A DNA stretch of 64,000 nucleotides from CAVXXD01 sp963765625. GTDB taxonomy: Bacteria; Actinomycetota; Geothermincolia; Geothermincolales; Geothermincolaceae. The position numbers and the translations under genes are program-made. Shown in pieces: positions 16,578 to 26,059 of this stretch (its first letter is position 1; the number at the start of each line of letters is the position of its first letter). The DNA lies in NCBI GenBank assembly GCA_963765625.1, contig CAVXXD010000009.1:124001-188000 (forward strand), read 5' to 3'. Under the pieces are notes generated by a model, which made no database searches, was not told the DNA's origin, and saw only the letters and a list, made by a program, of their open reading frames with translations.

Positions 16578-17063
16578 ATGGCCAAAGACAGCAAGCTGGT
16601 GAAAGTGGGAGACAAGGCCCCTGATTTCCGGCTACCCGACGCGCTGACAGGCGAGATGGTCGGATTGGCCGACCTGCTGGACCGTCCGCTGTGGATCTAT
16701 TTCGGGCGGGGGACCTGGTGACCGCATTGCCGCGAGTATATGGGGCATATACAGAGTAAGCATGAAGAACTGGAGCGGCGCGGCGTAGGGGCGGTGACCA
16801 TCCTGGCCCAGAACCGGGAGAAGATAGCGGAATACCTGAAGGACCATACTTTCTCCTTCCCGGTCCTGGCGGACGCCGAGCGCAGGGTGGTTAAGGAATA
16901 CGGCGTGTACGTGCGGGCGAACTTCGAATCGGTGAACATCGCCCGGCCGGCCAATTTCATCCTTTCGGCCGACGGTACTGTCAAGTACATACACATCGCC
17001 AGCATCCAGACGGAATACCCGAAGGACGCCGAGATCTTCGCCACCTTCGACGCCATGCAGTGA
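16578..17063 (+). CDS. Peroxiredoxin-like selenoprotein with UxxC active site
   Basis: A 161-residue AhpC/TSA-type thioredoxin-fold protein, read through an in-frame TGA at 16719-16721 (codon 48). Before it the frame reads KVGDKAPDFRLPD...LWIYFGRGTW; after it PHCREYMGHIQSKHEELERR and a complete peroxiredoxin C-terminus follow in the same frame. Relatives have Cys at this position (GTWCPxC), so TGA most likely encodes selenocysteine in a U-x-x-C site. A hairpin with a GGG loop starts 14 bases after the TGA (see 16736-16752). GGAGGT at 16565-16570 fits the ATG at 16578, not the ATG at 16572. Likely role: peroxide reduction. A stop mutation is the alternative. The next gene follows after 31 bases. 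Confidence 0.8.
16736..16752 (+). promoter_or_regulatory. Candidate bacterial SECIS hairpin
   Basis: Perfect seven-base stem GTATATG / CATATAC with loop GGG, inside the coding frame. The loop starts 21 bases after the TGA at 16719-16721, within the 16-37-base range described for bacterial SECIS elements, and it begins with G as expected. No folding was computed. Confidence 0.6.
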
Positions 17064-17094
17064 CAGGTCGGGGACAGGTAACCAGAGGTGGATG

Positions 17095-18547
17095 ATGCTC
17101 AAGATAGACAACCCTGAAGCGTACCTGGAAAGCCTGCGCCGCCTCCAGCGCCGCGTCTACGTATTGGGCGAACGCGTCCCGGACCCGGTGGAACACCCCC
17201 TGGTGCGCCCCTCCGGGCGGGCCGTCTGCGAGACCTACGATCCGGGGAACGAGCCCGGGGCGGAAGGCCTTCTTTTTACCGAGTCCCACCTGACCGGGAA
17301 GCGGATCAGCCGCTTCACCCACATCCACCAGGGCCCCGACGACCTGATAAAGAAGGTGGACATGCAGCGCCTGCTGGGACGGCGCACCGCCACCTGCTTC
17401 CAGCGGTGCGTAGGCATGGACGGGCTCAACGCCCTCTATTCGGTCACCTGGGAATGCGACCAGGCGCACGGCACCGGCTACCACCAGACGGTTGAAGGAT
17501 TACCTGGCCTGGGTGCAGGAGGAGAACGTGGTGGTGGAGGGGGCCATGACCGACCCCAAGGGCGACCGGGCCAAGCGGCCGGCCGAGCAGGCCGACCCGG
17601 ACATGTTCGTGCGGGTGGTGGACGAGGACTCCCGGGGCGTGGTCATCCGCGGGGCCAAGGCCCACCAGACCGGAGCGTTGAACTCCCACGAGATACTGGT
17701 GATGCCGACCACGGCCATGCGCGCCGACGAGGCGGCCTATGCCGTCTGCTGCGCCGTGCCGGCCGACGCGCCGGGGGTGACCTTCATCCTCGGGCGCCAG
17801 CCTTCCGACACCCGCAAGCGCGAGGGGTGCCCGGTAGATGTGGGGAACGCTTTTTACGGCAGCCAGGAGGCGCTGGTGGTGTTCGACGACGTCTTCGTGC
17901 CGTGGGAACGCGTCTTCATGAATGGGGAATACGACCAGAGCGGCAAGGTGGTGGAGCGCTTCGCCGCCTTCCACCGCCAGAGCTACGGTGGCTGCAAGGT
18001 GGGGGTGGGCGACGTGTTTGACTGGCGCCGCCCTGCTGGCCGCGCGCTGGCAGGGGGTGGAGCGCGCCTCCCACGTGCGGGACAAGCTCACCGAGATGGT
18101 CCACTTGAACGAGACCCTCTACGCCTGCGGCATCGCCTGCAGCGCCCTGGGTAAGCCCACCCCTCGGGCTCGTGGATGGTGGATGTGCTGCTGGCCAACG
18201 TCTGCAAGCAGAACGTCACCCGCTACCCCTTCGAGATCGCCCGCCTGGCGCAGGACATCGCCGGCGGCCTGGTGGTGACCACCCCTTCCGAGCTGGATTT
18301 CGAAAACCCGGAGATCGGTGGATATCTGGAGAAGTATTTCAAGGGCGACGCGGGGGTGCCCACCCTGGACCGGGTCAAGATGGTACGGCTCATCGAGAAC
18401 CTGACCATCGGGTGCGGCGCGGCGGCCTATCTCACCGAGAGCCTGCACGGCGCGGGCTCACCCCAGGCCCAGCGCATCGTCATCTACCGGCAGGGAGGAT
18501 TAGAGGAGAAGGCCGAGCTGGCGAAGAAGATCGCCGGCATCGAATAA
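17095..18547 (+). pseudogene. 4-hydroxybutyryl-CoA dehydratase-like gene with three frameshifts
   Basis: Joined across frames this gives about 484 residues, the normal length for AbfD (4-hydroxybutyryl-CoA dehydratase/vinylacetyl-CoA isomerase) in the HpaB flavoprotein superfamily. The [4Fe-4S] ligands are all present: CFQRC (C-x3-C) and HRQSYGGC (H-x6-C). Shifts are needed near 17485-17492 (one extra base), in TTT at 18017-18019 (one extra) and in CCCC at 18160-18163 (one missing); after each the protein continues as expected. Two of the three are homopolymer indels, so sequence error is as likely as decay. The enzyme is oxygen-sensitive, which fits the peroxiredoxin 31 bases upstream. Substrate by family: 4-hydroxybutyryl-CoA or a related acyl-CoA. 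Confidence 0.8.
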
Positions 18548-18568
18548 TCGAATAAGAAGGGGATGCTC

Positions 18569-19534
18569 ATGGAATATGCGAGGCCGAAGATAGTCTCCAG
18601 CAAGTGCCTGGAGTTCGAGGCGTGCCGCTACAACGGCGCCATGGTACCCGACCCCTTCGTGCGCAAGCTCATCCCGCTGGCCGACTTCAACCCGGTCTGT
18701 GCCGAGATGGAGATAGGACTGGGATGTCCACGCGACCCCATCCGGGTGGTTCAGACCAAGGCCGGGCTGAAACTGCTGCAGCCCACCACCGGCCTGGACT
18801 GCACCGATCGAATGGTGGATTTCTGCCGTTCTTTCCTGGACGGCCTGGGCGAGGTGGACGGCTTCCTGCTCAAGTACCGCTCCCCTTCCTGCGGCATCAA
18901 GGACGTCAAGATCCGCTCCGAGAAGGAGAACGCCCCGGCCCTGGGAAAGGGTCCGGGCTTCTTCGGCGGGGCCATCCTGGCCAGACACCCCCTGCTGCCG
19001 GTGGAGGACGAGGGGCGGCTCAACAACTTCCGCATCCGCGAGCACTTTCTCACCCGGCTCTTCACTCTGGCCTCCTTCCGGGAGATGCGCGCTTCCGCCG
19101 CCATGCGCGACCTGGTGGGCTTCCACTCCCGCAACAAGCTGCTGCTGATGGCCTACAACCAGGGCGAGATGAAGGCCATGGGCAAGATTGTGGCCAATCC
19201 GGAAAAGAGGCCGTTGGAGGTGGTGCTGGAAGAGTATCACGCCCACCTGCTGCAGGCGCTGTCCAGGACCCCCCGCTACACTGCCGGTATCAACGTTCTC
19301 ATGCACGCCCTGGGCTACTTCAAGCAGGGGTTGACGTCGCCGGAGAAGGCTTTCTTCCTGGACGACCTGGACCAGTACCGCGCCGGCAAGGTGCCCTTGA
19401 GCGCGCCGGTTAGCGTGATCAACGCTTGGATCGCTCGCTTCGACCAGGAGTATCTGGCGTCCCAGACCTTCTTCGCCCCCTACCCGGTGGAACTGGTGGA
19501 GATCACCGACTCCGGCAAGGGTCGGGACCTGTGA
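18569..19534 (+). CDS. DUF523 (TudS-like) plus YbgA (DUF1722) fusion protein
   Basis: About 321 residues. The N-terminal half is a DUF523 domain with conserved cysteines in SSKCLEFEACRYNG, NPVCAEMEIGLGCPRDPIR and SPSCGIKD; TudS-type members carry a [4Fe-4S] cluster and remove sulfur from thiouracil. The C-terminal half is a YbgA/DUF1722 domain (LVGFHSRNKLLLMAYNQ, MGKIVAN). In E. coli ybgA lies next to the photolyase gene, and here the photolyase start overlaps this stop codon by four bases. The ATG at 18569 has AAGGGG at good distance; ATG 18563 is possible. Probable role: repair or removal of damaged or thiolated bases (inference). Confidence 0.85.
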   Translation: MEYARPKIVSSKCLEFEACRYNGAMVPDPFVRKLIPLADFNPVCAEMEIGLGCPRDPIRVVQTKAGLKLLQPTTGLDCTDRMVDFCRSFLDGLGEVDGFLLKYRSPSCGIKDVKIRSEKENAPALGKGPGFFGGAILARHPLLPVEDEGRLNNFRIREHFLTRLFTLASFREMRASAAMRDLVGFHSRNKLLLMAYNQGEMKAMGKIVANPEKRPLEVVLEEYHAHLLQALSRTPRYTAGINVLMHALGYFKQGLTSPEKAFFLDDLDQYRAGKVPLSAPVSVINAWIARFDQEYLASQTFFAPYPVELVEITDSGKGRDL

Positions 19535-20883
19535 GCCCGGTTAATCTACAACGTGTAGAGTTTGTTCGGGAGGGGCGCGGCTCGGGGCGCGGTCCGGTGG
19601 TCTACTGGATGAGCCGGGACCAGCGGGTGCGGGACAACTGGGCCCTGGAATACGCCCGGGAACTCGCCCTGGAAAGAAAGACCCCCCTGGCCGTGGCCTT
19701 CTGCCTGACGGACGGCTTCCTGGGCGCAACCTGGCGCCAGTACTCGTTCATGCTCGGGGGCTTGCGCGAAGTGGAGCGCGACCTGGGGAAGATGGGGATA
19801 TCTTTTCATCTGCTGAGGGGTGAACCTGCCTCGCGTATCCCTGGGCTGGTGAGGGAGATGGATGCGGCCGCGCTGGTGGCCGACTTCGACCCCCTGCGTA
19901 TCAAGCGGGAGTGGGTGGGGCAGGTGGCGGGCGTGGCAGACGTCCCTTTTTTTCGGGTGGACGCGCACAACATCGTCCCCTGCCGGGCGGCGTCGGACAA
20001 ACGCGAGTTCGGCGCCTACACCCTGCGGCCGAAGTTGCGGCGCCTGCTGCCGGAGTTCCTGGAGGAATTCCCGCGCTCGAAACGCCACCCCTTCGGCGGG
20101 GCCGGGGCTGATGCGGTCGACTGGGAGGCGCTGGAACGCAGCTTGAAGATGGACCGCTCCGTTCCGCCGGTGAAGTGGGCCCGCCCGGGAGAGAAGGCGG
20201 CGGCGCGAGCGCTCGGGGTTTTTCTCGAGCGGCGCCTGGGCGATTATGCCCGGAGCAGCAACGACCCGGTGGCCGACGTTGGTTCCCGCCTCTCGCCCTA
20301 CCTTCATTTCGGGCAGCTTTCGGCGGCGCGCGTGGCCCTGGAGGCGCAGCGCTTCGACGCGGACATCCCCGCCCAGGAAGCCTTCCTCGAGCAGTTGATC
20401 GTGCGGCGCGAGCTCTCCGACAACTTCTGTTTCCATGAGCCGGCCTACGACAGCTGTGAGGCTTTTCCGGCCTGGGCCCACGAAACGCTGGAGCGCCACC
20501 GCCACGACGAGCGACCGTACCTGTATTCTTTTGAGGAGTTCGAGGAAGCCCGCACGGCTGACCCTTTGTGGAACGCCGCCCAGTCGCAGATGGTCGAGAC
20601 CGGCTACATGCACGGCTACATGCGCATGTACTGGGCCAAGAAGATACTGGAGTGGACGGAGTCGCCGGAGGAGGCCCTGCGGACGGCGGTGTTATTGAAC
20701 GACCGCTACCAGCTGGACGGCCGCGACCCCAACGGCTACGCCGGCATCGCCTGGAGCATCGGCGGGGTGCACGACCGCGCCTGGGGGGAACGGGAGATAT
20801 TCGGCAAGGTGCGCTACATGAGCGCGGCCGGGGCGCGGCGCAAGTTTGACGTGGGGGCTTACGTGGAGATGTTCGGCGGGTAA
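19531..20883 (+). CDS. phr: Class II CPD photolyase
   Basis: About 450 residues. It uses blue light and FAD to split cyclobutane pyrimidine dimers in DNA. VVYWMSRDQRVRDNWAL opens the antenna domain, and YLHFGQLSAARVALEA, MRMYWAKKILEW and LNDRYQLDGRDPNGYAGIAW followed by SIGGVHDR are hallmarks of the class II FAD domain. The chosen start is GTG 19531, which overlaps the previous stop in GTGA, showing translational coupling; the open frame runs further upstream but only inside the previous gene. The neighbours are YbgA/TudS-like and AlkZ-like genes, forming a repair operon. A photolyase implies that the organism, or its ancestors, sees light. Confidence 0.93.
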   Translation: MSPVNLQRVEFVREGRGSGRGPVVYWMSRDQRVRDNWALEYARELALERKTPLAVAFCLTDGFLGATWRQYSFMLGGLREVERDLGKMGISFHLLRGEPASRIPGLVREMDAAALVADFDPLRIKREWVGQVAGVADVPFFRVDAHNIVPCRAASDKREFGAYTLRPKLRRLLPEFLEEFPRSKRHPFGGAGADAVDWEALERSLKMDRSVPPVKWARPGEKAAARALGVFLERRLGDYARSSNDPVADVGSRLSPYLHFGQLSAARVALEAQRFDADIPAQEAFLEQLIVRRELSDNFCFHEPAYDSCEAFPAWAHETLERHRHDERPYLYSFEEFEEARTADPLWNAAQSQMVETGYMHGYMRMYWAKKILEWTESPEEALRTAVLLNDRYQLDGRDPNGYAGIAWSIGGVHDRAWGEREIFGKVRYMSAAGARRKFDVGAYVEMFGG

Positions 20884-20895
20884 AGGGTGGTTGCC

Positions 20896-22087
20896 ATGAA
20901 GGGGGGCGTGGGCGCTTTGGAGCCGGGGGCTAGACTGCGGGTCTTACGACTGCAGCACCTGGCCGGGCCCGATGCGGGCCCGAACATCGAATCCCTGGTG
21001 CGGGACGTGGGGGGGGCTGCACGCCACCGAGCCAGCCACCCCCTACCTCTCCCTCTTCGCGCGGATGCCGGATTTCTTGCGGGACCAACTGGACGAAGCC
21101 CTTTACGAGAAGAAAAGCCTCGGCCGCATACGCTGCATGCGCAACACCGTTTACATGCTCCCCCTCGACCTCATTCCCACGGCTTTCACGGCCACTCGCC
21201 GCTTGAAGGCGGACCATGCCGGGCGCTTTTGCAAGCTCCACGACATCACACCTCGCCAGTTCGAGAAGGCCGCGAGCCTTATCTCCGGTGCGCTGGCGGG
21301 AGGGGGCCTGACCGTTAAACAACTGCGCGAGGGTGTCGGCGACCTGCCGCACCTCCCCTCCATCGTCAACCTCATGAGCGACCAGGGCATCCTGGTTAGG
21401 GGCCGTCCTGCCGGCGGATGGAGGAGCAACCTGCACACTTATCACTTGTGGGGGGAGTGGTTCCCGGGCCTGGACCCGGGCTCCGTGGATGATGAGGAAG
21501 CCCTGGCCCGGCTGGTAGGGCTCTACCTCTCCTCCTTCGGACCGGCAACCGTGGACGACGCCGCCTGGTGGACAGGCCTACCTAAGGGTGTTGTCGGGCG
21601 CGCCGCCAAAACTCTGGCCGCAGATGGCTCGATCGAGCGTCTGCGGTTTGGCGAGGTGGACTTACTGGTGTCGGCGGGTGAAGGGGCGGAAGCTCGCCGT
21701 GCCGGTGCACGTCTAAGGAAACATATTGTAAATATTCTTCCCTGCCTCGACCCCCTGCTGATGGGCTACCGCAACCGCCGGCGGCAGGTTGACCCGGAAC
21801 ACTACGGCCTGGTCTACGACCGTTCCGGCAACGCCACTTCCACCATCCTGGTTGACGGGACCGTCTCGGGGGTGTGGGACCTGGAGATGCGCCCCGGGCA
21901 GCCGGCCAGCTGCGTCTTCTTCTTATTTGTGGACCCGGGGGAAGAGGTCGAGAAAGAAGTGCGCTCGGGGTTGTCGAGGATGGGATTCTTCATCACCGGA
22001 AGCGAGGTAGAGGTGGATCGTCGCGATTCCATGACTCCCCTCGCCGACCGGACCGCCGGGGGTTACAAGTCGCCGCTGCGCCACTGA
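20896..22087 (+). pseudogene. Winged-helix (HTH_42, AlkZ-like) protein with one frameshift
   Basis: The N-terminus (LRVLRLQHLAGPDAG...LVRDVGG) and the rest (LHATEPATPYLSLFARM and onward) are in different frames, joined at a run of eight G at 21009-21016; seven G restore one protein of about 396 residues. The C-terminal part matches the winged-helix DNA-binding family that includes AlkZ/YcaQ DNA glycosylases, with LVGLYLSSFGPATVDDAAWW, then LDPLLMGYRNRRRQVDPEHY as family-like blocks. In known glycosylases a Q-x-Q or Q-x-D motif sits after the Gly-Gly; here that position reads H-A-T. It lies 12 bases after the photolyase, so a DNA-repair role is likely. Confidence 0.75.
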
Positions 22088-22096
22088 GGCGATGGT

Positions 22097-22127
22097 GTGG
22101 AGGGTGGTGACAGGCACCAACCTCCAC
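22097..22127. repeat. REP-like palindrome after the repair operon
   Basis: GTGGAGG..GGTG / CACC..CCTCCAC around a loop containing ACAGG. It starts nine bases after the AlkZ-like stop codon and shares the string GACAGGCACC with the repeat at 28993-29056. It may act as a transcript end as well as being a dispersed repeat. Confidence 0.55.
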
Positions 22128-22208
22128 AGGTGGTAGAATTATTTATACGAAGATGCTCTATCCATCATGCTCGTTGAGGGTGCCGTTTGAACTGAAAAGG
22201 AGGTTGCG

Positions 22209-25200
22209 ATGAATAGCTGTATTCTCTCCAGCCGGAGGACCGTAGTTTTGCCGCTTTTCCTGCTGCTCGTCCTGCTGACGGCGACTACCTTTATTACCTC
22301 GTCCCCCCGTCAGGCTTGTGCCCAATCGCAGGCGCAGCTGGAGGAGCTCTGGGTGACCAACGGCAGCGTGAGGAGCGTAGTGAGCGCGGGAGCCGTGACC
22401 TACATAGCCGGCAATTTCAGCCAGGTGGGACCGAATACCGGCAACGGCGTTCCCATCAACGCCTCCAGCGGCGCAGCCCTGGCGACCTACCCGAAGGTGA
22501 ACGGACAGGTCAACGCGGTGGTGGCCGACGGCTCCGGCGGCTGGTACATCGGGGGAGGCTTCACCCGCGTGGGTGGCCTTTCCCGCAACCGCCTGGCCCA
22601 CATTCTCAGCGACGGCTCGGTGGACTCCGCCTGGAACCCGGATGCGAACGGCACCGTATATGCCATGATCCTCTCCGGCACCACCGTCTACGCGGGGGGC
22701 GGCTTCACTTACGTCGGCGGGCAGAACCGCAACCGCCTGGCGGCCCTGAACGCCTCCGGCGGAGCGGTCACCGCCTGGAACCCCAACTCCGACAACACCG
22801 TCATTGCGCTGTTCCTCTCCGGCACCACCATCTACGCGGGGGGCAGCTTCACCACGTTGCTGGGGTCTTCGGGCGGACCTTATATCCGCAACCGTATCGC
22901 GGCCATCGATACCACCACCGGCAATCCCACCGCCTGGGATCCCAACGCCGACAACTCCGTCAATGCGCTGTTCCTCTCCGGCACCACCATCTACGCGGGG
23001 GGCAGCTTCACCACGTTGCTGGGGTCTTCGGGCGGACCTTATATCCGCAACCGTATCGCGGCCATCGATACCACCACCGGCAATCCCACCGCCTGGGATC
23101 CCAACGCCGACAACTCCGTCAATGCGCTGTTCCTCTCCGGCACCACCATCTACGCGGGGGGCAGCTTCACCACGTTGCTGGGGTCTTCGGGCGGACCTTA
23201 TATCCGCAACCGTATCGCGGCCATCGATACCACCACCGGCAATCCCACCGCCTGGGATCCCAACGCCAACAACCCGGTGTCGACCCTGGCCCTCTCCGGC
23301 ACCACCCTTTACGCGGGGGGCAATTTCACCAGCATCGGCGGTCAGATCCGCTCCCGTCTCGCAGCTCTGAGCACCTCAACCGGCAACGCCACCGCCTGGA
23401 ACCCCAACGCCAACAACACGGTGTCGGCCCTGGCAGTCTCCGGCGCCAACATCTATGCGGGAGGCACTCTCACCAGCATCGGAGGGGTCTGGAGGTCGTG
23501 CATCGCGGCCATCGACACCAATCCGGCGTCCCCCACCTACGGCCAACCCACCGCCTGGGACCCCAACGCCAACGGTAACGTGGAAGCACTGGCCCTGTCC
23601 GGCACAACCGTCTACGCCGGTGGCGGTTTCACCAACATCGGCGGCGCATCCCGTTACCGCATCGCGGCCCTGGATGCTTCCAGCGGGGCTGCGACAACCT
23701 GGAACCCCTCTGCCAGTTCTACGGTGTACACCCTGGCCGTCTCCGGCACCAGCGTCTATGCCGGGGGGAACTTCACCACGCTGCAGGGGTCTTCGGGCGG
23801 ACCTTACACTCGCAACCGTATCGCGGCCATCGACACCACCACCGGCAATCCCACCGCCTGGGACCCCGCCTCAGACGGCATCGTATATGCCATAGCTCTC
23901 TCCGGCACCACCGTCTACGTCGGGGGGAACTTCGCCAACATCGGCGGCGCGCCCCGCAACTTCATCGCGGCCTTGAACGCCTCCAGCGGGGCCGCTAACT
24001 CCTGGAATCCCAATCCCGACAACACGGTGCGGACCATCATCGTTTCCGACGCTACCGTCTACGTCGGGGGGAACTTCGCCAACATCGGCGGCGCGCCCCG
24101 CAACTTCATCGCGGCCTTGAACGCCTCCAGCGGGGCCGCTACCTCCTGGAATCCCAACTCGAGCAGCCAGGTCTATGCCCTCGCCCTTTACGGGTCCAGC
24201 ATCTACGCCGGGGGGAGCTTCACCAATATCGGGGGACAGTTGAGGAACCGCCTGGCCGCCCTGGATACCACCAGCGGCCTGGCCACCGCCTGGAACCCCA
24301 ACGCCAGCAACAACGTGCTTACCCTGGGCCTTTCGGGGGACACCGTTTATGCGGGAGGTGACTTCACGCGGATAGGCGATGAGTCGCGTTCCTATTTCGC
24401 CGGTTTCGCCGGCCCGCCCATCGTCACTTCCATCACCCCCTCCTCGGGTTACGTGGACACCACCGTGACCGTCACCGAGCTCGCCGGGGCCGAGTTCCGG
24501 CCGGGGGCGACGGTGAGACTGACCAAGGCCGACCAGACGGACATCACGGCCACCGACGTCAACGTGGAGTCGGGGTCCAAGATAACCTGCCGCCTCAACA
24601 TCCCCTCGGACGCGGCGGCGGGACCCTGGGAGGTAGTAGTGCAGAACCCGGATGGTCAGTCGGGAACACTACCCGAGGGTTTCGTGGTCAATCCCTACTC
24701 CACCTGGTACCTGGCGGAGGGATGCACCGCCCCGGGCTTCGAGACCTGGGTGCTGGTGCAGAACCCCAACGCCGGTGAGGTCCTGGTGGACCTGACCCTG
24801 ATGACCGAGAGCGGCCCCCAGAACCCGCCCGCCCTGCAGGACGTGCCCATCACCGGCTACTCGCGAACTTCCTTCAATATCGGGGCCTACGTGCAGACCT
24901 TCAACGTCTCCACCACGGTCACTCCCAAAGGAGGCAACGTGGTCTGCGAGCGGGCCATGTACGGAGGCGGACGTACCTGGGGCACGGACTCCATCGGTAC
25001 CACCACCCCTTCGGACACCTGGTACCTGGCTGAGGGTGCCACCGCCGGGGGCTTCGAGACCTGGGCGCTGGTGCAGAACCCCAACGCTATGCCGGTGACC
25101 GTGAATCTCACCCTGATGACCGACAGCGGACCCCAGACCCCCGGCCCTTACAAGGACGTGCCCATCCCCGCCAACTCCCGTATGAGCTTCAACCTGGGGG

Positions 25201-25961
25201 AACAGGCGCAGACCTATAACGTCTCCACCCAGATCAAGTCCACCGGGGGCAACGTGGTCTGTGAGCGAGCCATGTACGGAGGCGACCGCACCTGGGCCCA
25301 CGACTCGGTGGGAGTGACCACCCCTTCCCCGGTCTGGTTCATGGCGGAAGGAGCCACCGCCGAGGGCTTTGAGACCTGGGTGCTGGTGCAGAATCCCAAC
25401 GCCGATCCGGTCACCGTGACCCTGACCCTAATGACCGAGAACGGGCCCCAGAACCCAGACGCGCTCAGGGACGTGGCCATCGCCGGCAACTCCCGCATCT
25501 CCTTCAACATCGGGCTCTACGTGCAGACCTTCAACGTCTCCACCCAGGTCAACTCCACCGGGGGCAACGTGGTCTGCGAGCGGGCCATGTACGGAGGCGA
25601 CCGCACCTGGGGCACGGATTCGATCGGCGCCGCCGCGCCCGCCCCGGCCTGGTTCATGGCGGAAGGGGCCACCGACGGGGGCTTTGAGACCTGGGTGCTG
25701 GTGCAGAATCCCAACGCCGATCCGGTCACCGTGACCCTGACCCTGATGACCGAGAACGGGCCCCAGAACCCAGACGCGCTCAGGGACGTGGCCATCGCCG
25801 GCAACTCCCGCATCTCCTTCAACATCGGGCTCTACGTGCAGACCTTCAACGTCTCCACCCAGGTCAACTCCACCGGGGGCAGCGTGGTCTGCGAGCGGGC
25901 CATGTACGGAGGCGGACGTACCTGGGCCCACGACTCGGTGGGATACGCGCCCCAGGAATAA
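22209..25961 (+). CDS. Secreted propeller protein with IPT domain and four W-x-L-A-E-G modules
   Basis: A 1250-residue exported protein. Residues 1-40 are a signal peptide (VVLPLFLLLVLLTATTFI core). Residues about 45-735 are propeller-type repeats (LSGTTVYAGG, RLAALNASSG, TAWNPN), including three 53-residue repeats identical or nearly so at DNA level (22806-23282). An IPT/TIG domain follows (ITPSSGYVDTTVTVTELAGA). The C-terminus has four 105-residue modules (starts near 24705, 25020, 25335 and 25650) opening WYLAEG or WFMAEG and containing VVCERAMYGG. The same module occurs in the 38603 protein. AGGAGG precedes the start. No enzyme motif is visible; adhesion or surface display is inferred. 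Confidence 0.85.
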   Translation: MNSCILSSRRTVVLPLFLLLVLLTATTFITSSPRQACAQSQAQLEELWVTNGSVRSVVSAGAVTYIAGNFSQVGPNTGNGVPINASSGAALATYPKVNGQVNAVVADGSGGWYIGGGFTRVGGLSRNRLAHILSDGSVDSAWNPDANGTVYAMILSGTTVYAGGGFTYVGGQNRNRLAALNASGGAVTAWNPNSDNTVIALFLSGTTIYAGGSFTTLLGSSGGPYIRNRIAAIDTTTGNPTAWDPNADNSVNALFLSGTTIYAGGSFTTLLGSSGGPYIRNRIAAIDTTTGNPTAWDPNADNSVNALFLSGTTIYAGGSFTTLLGSSGGPYIRNRIAAIDTTTGNPTAWDPNANNPVSTLALSGTTLYAGGNFTSIGGQIRSRLAALSTSTGNATAWNPNANNTVSALAVSGANIYAGGTLTSIGGVWRSCIAAIDTNPASPTYGQPTAWDPNANGNVEALALSGTTVYAGGGFTNIGGASRYRIAALDASSGAATTWNPSASSTVYTLAVSGTSVYAGGNFTTLQGSSGGPYTRNRIAAIDTTTGNPTAWDPASDGIVYAIALSGTTVYVGGNFANIGGAPRNFIAALNASSGAANSWNPNPDNTVRTIIVSDATVYVGGNFANIGGAPRNFIAALNASSGAATSWNPNSSSQVYALALYGSSIYAGGSFTNIGGQLRNRLAALDTTSGLATAWNPNASNNVLTLGLSGDTVYAGGDFTRIGDESRSYFAGFAGPPIVTSITPSSGYVDTTVTVTELAGAEFRPGATVRLTKADQTDITATDVNVESGSKITCRLNIPSDAAAGPWEVVVQNPDGQSGTLPEGFVVNPYSTWYLAEGCTAPGFETWVLVQNPNAGEVLVDLTLMTESGPQNPPALQDVPITGYSRTSFNIGAYVQTFNVSTTVTPKGGNVVCERAMYGGGRTWGTDSIGTTTPSDTWYLAEGATAGGFETWALVQNPNAMPVTVNLTLMTDSGPQTPGPYKDVPIPANSRMSFNLGEQAQTYNVSTQIKSTGGNVVCERAMYGGDRTWAHDSVGVTTPSPVWFMAEGATAEGFETWVLVQNPNADPVTVTLTLMTENGPQNPDALRDVAIAGNSRISFNIGLYVQTFNVSTQVNSTGGNVVCERAMYGGDRTWGTDSIGAAAPAPAWFMAEGATDGGFETWVLVQNPNADPVTVTLTLMTENGPQNPDALRDVAIAGNSRISFNIGLYVQTFNVSTQVNSTGGSVVCERAMYGGGRTWAHDSVGYAPQE
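22806..23282 (+). repeat. Three 159-bp tandem repeats inside the propeller gene
   Basis: Units start at 22806, 22965 and 23124 and encode the same 53 residues (LFLSGTTIYAGGSFTTLLG and onward). They look identical over nearly the whole unit. Such exact repetition means recent expansion or gene conversion, and copy number may vary between cells or be wrong in the assembly. Confidence 0.9.
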
Positions 25962-25983
25962 CATTCAGAAAAAGAATAATACG

Positions 25984-26014
25984 AGGGCCCCGGTGCATCC
26001 GGGGCCCTTCTTTA
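25984..26014 (+). terminator. Intrinsic terminator after the propeller gene
   Basis: Perfect ten-base stem AGGGCCCCGG / CCGGGGCCCT (25984-25993 and 25999-26008), five-base loop, followed by TCTTTATT. Confidence 0.88.
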
Positions 26015-26059
26015 TTATCGATCCGTCCCACAGTCCGTGGGTGAAAAAGTATGTCTTAC

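Noticed and set aside
16578..16721. Peroxiredoxin ending at the TGA as a short truncated gene
   Set aside because: The frame continues past TGA with the rest of the domain, the CxxC partner Cys and a SECIS-like hairpin.
22806..23282. Regularly spaced repeats as a possible CRISPR array
   Set aside because: Units are 159 bp, abut with no spacers and are in frame inside a propeller gene.
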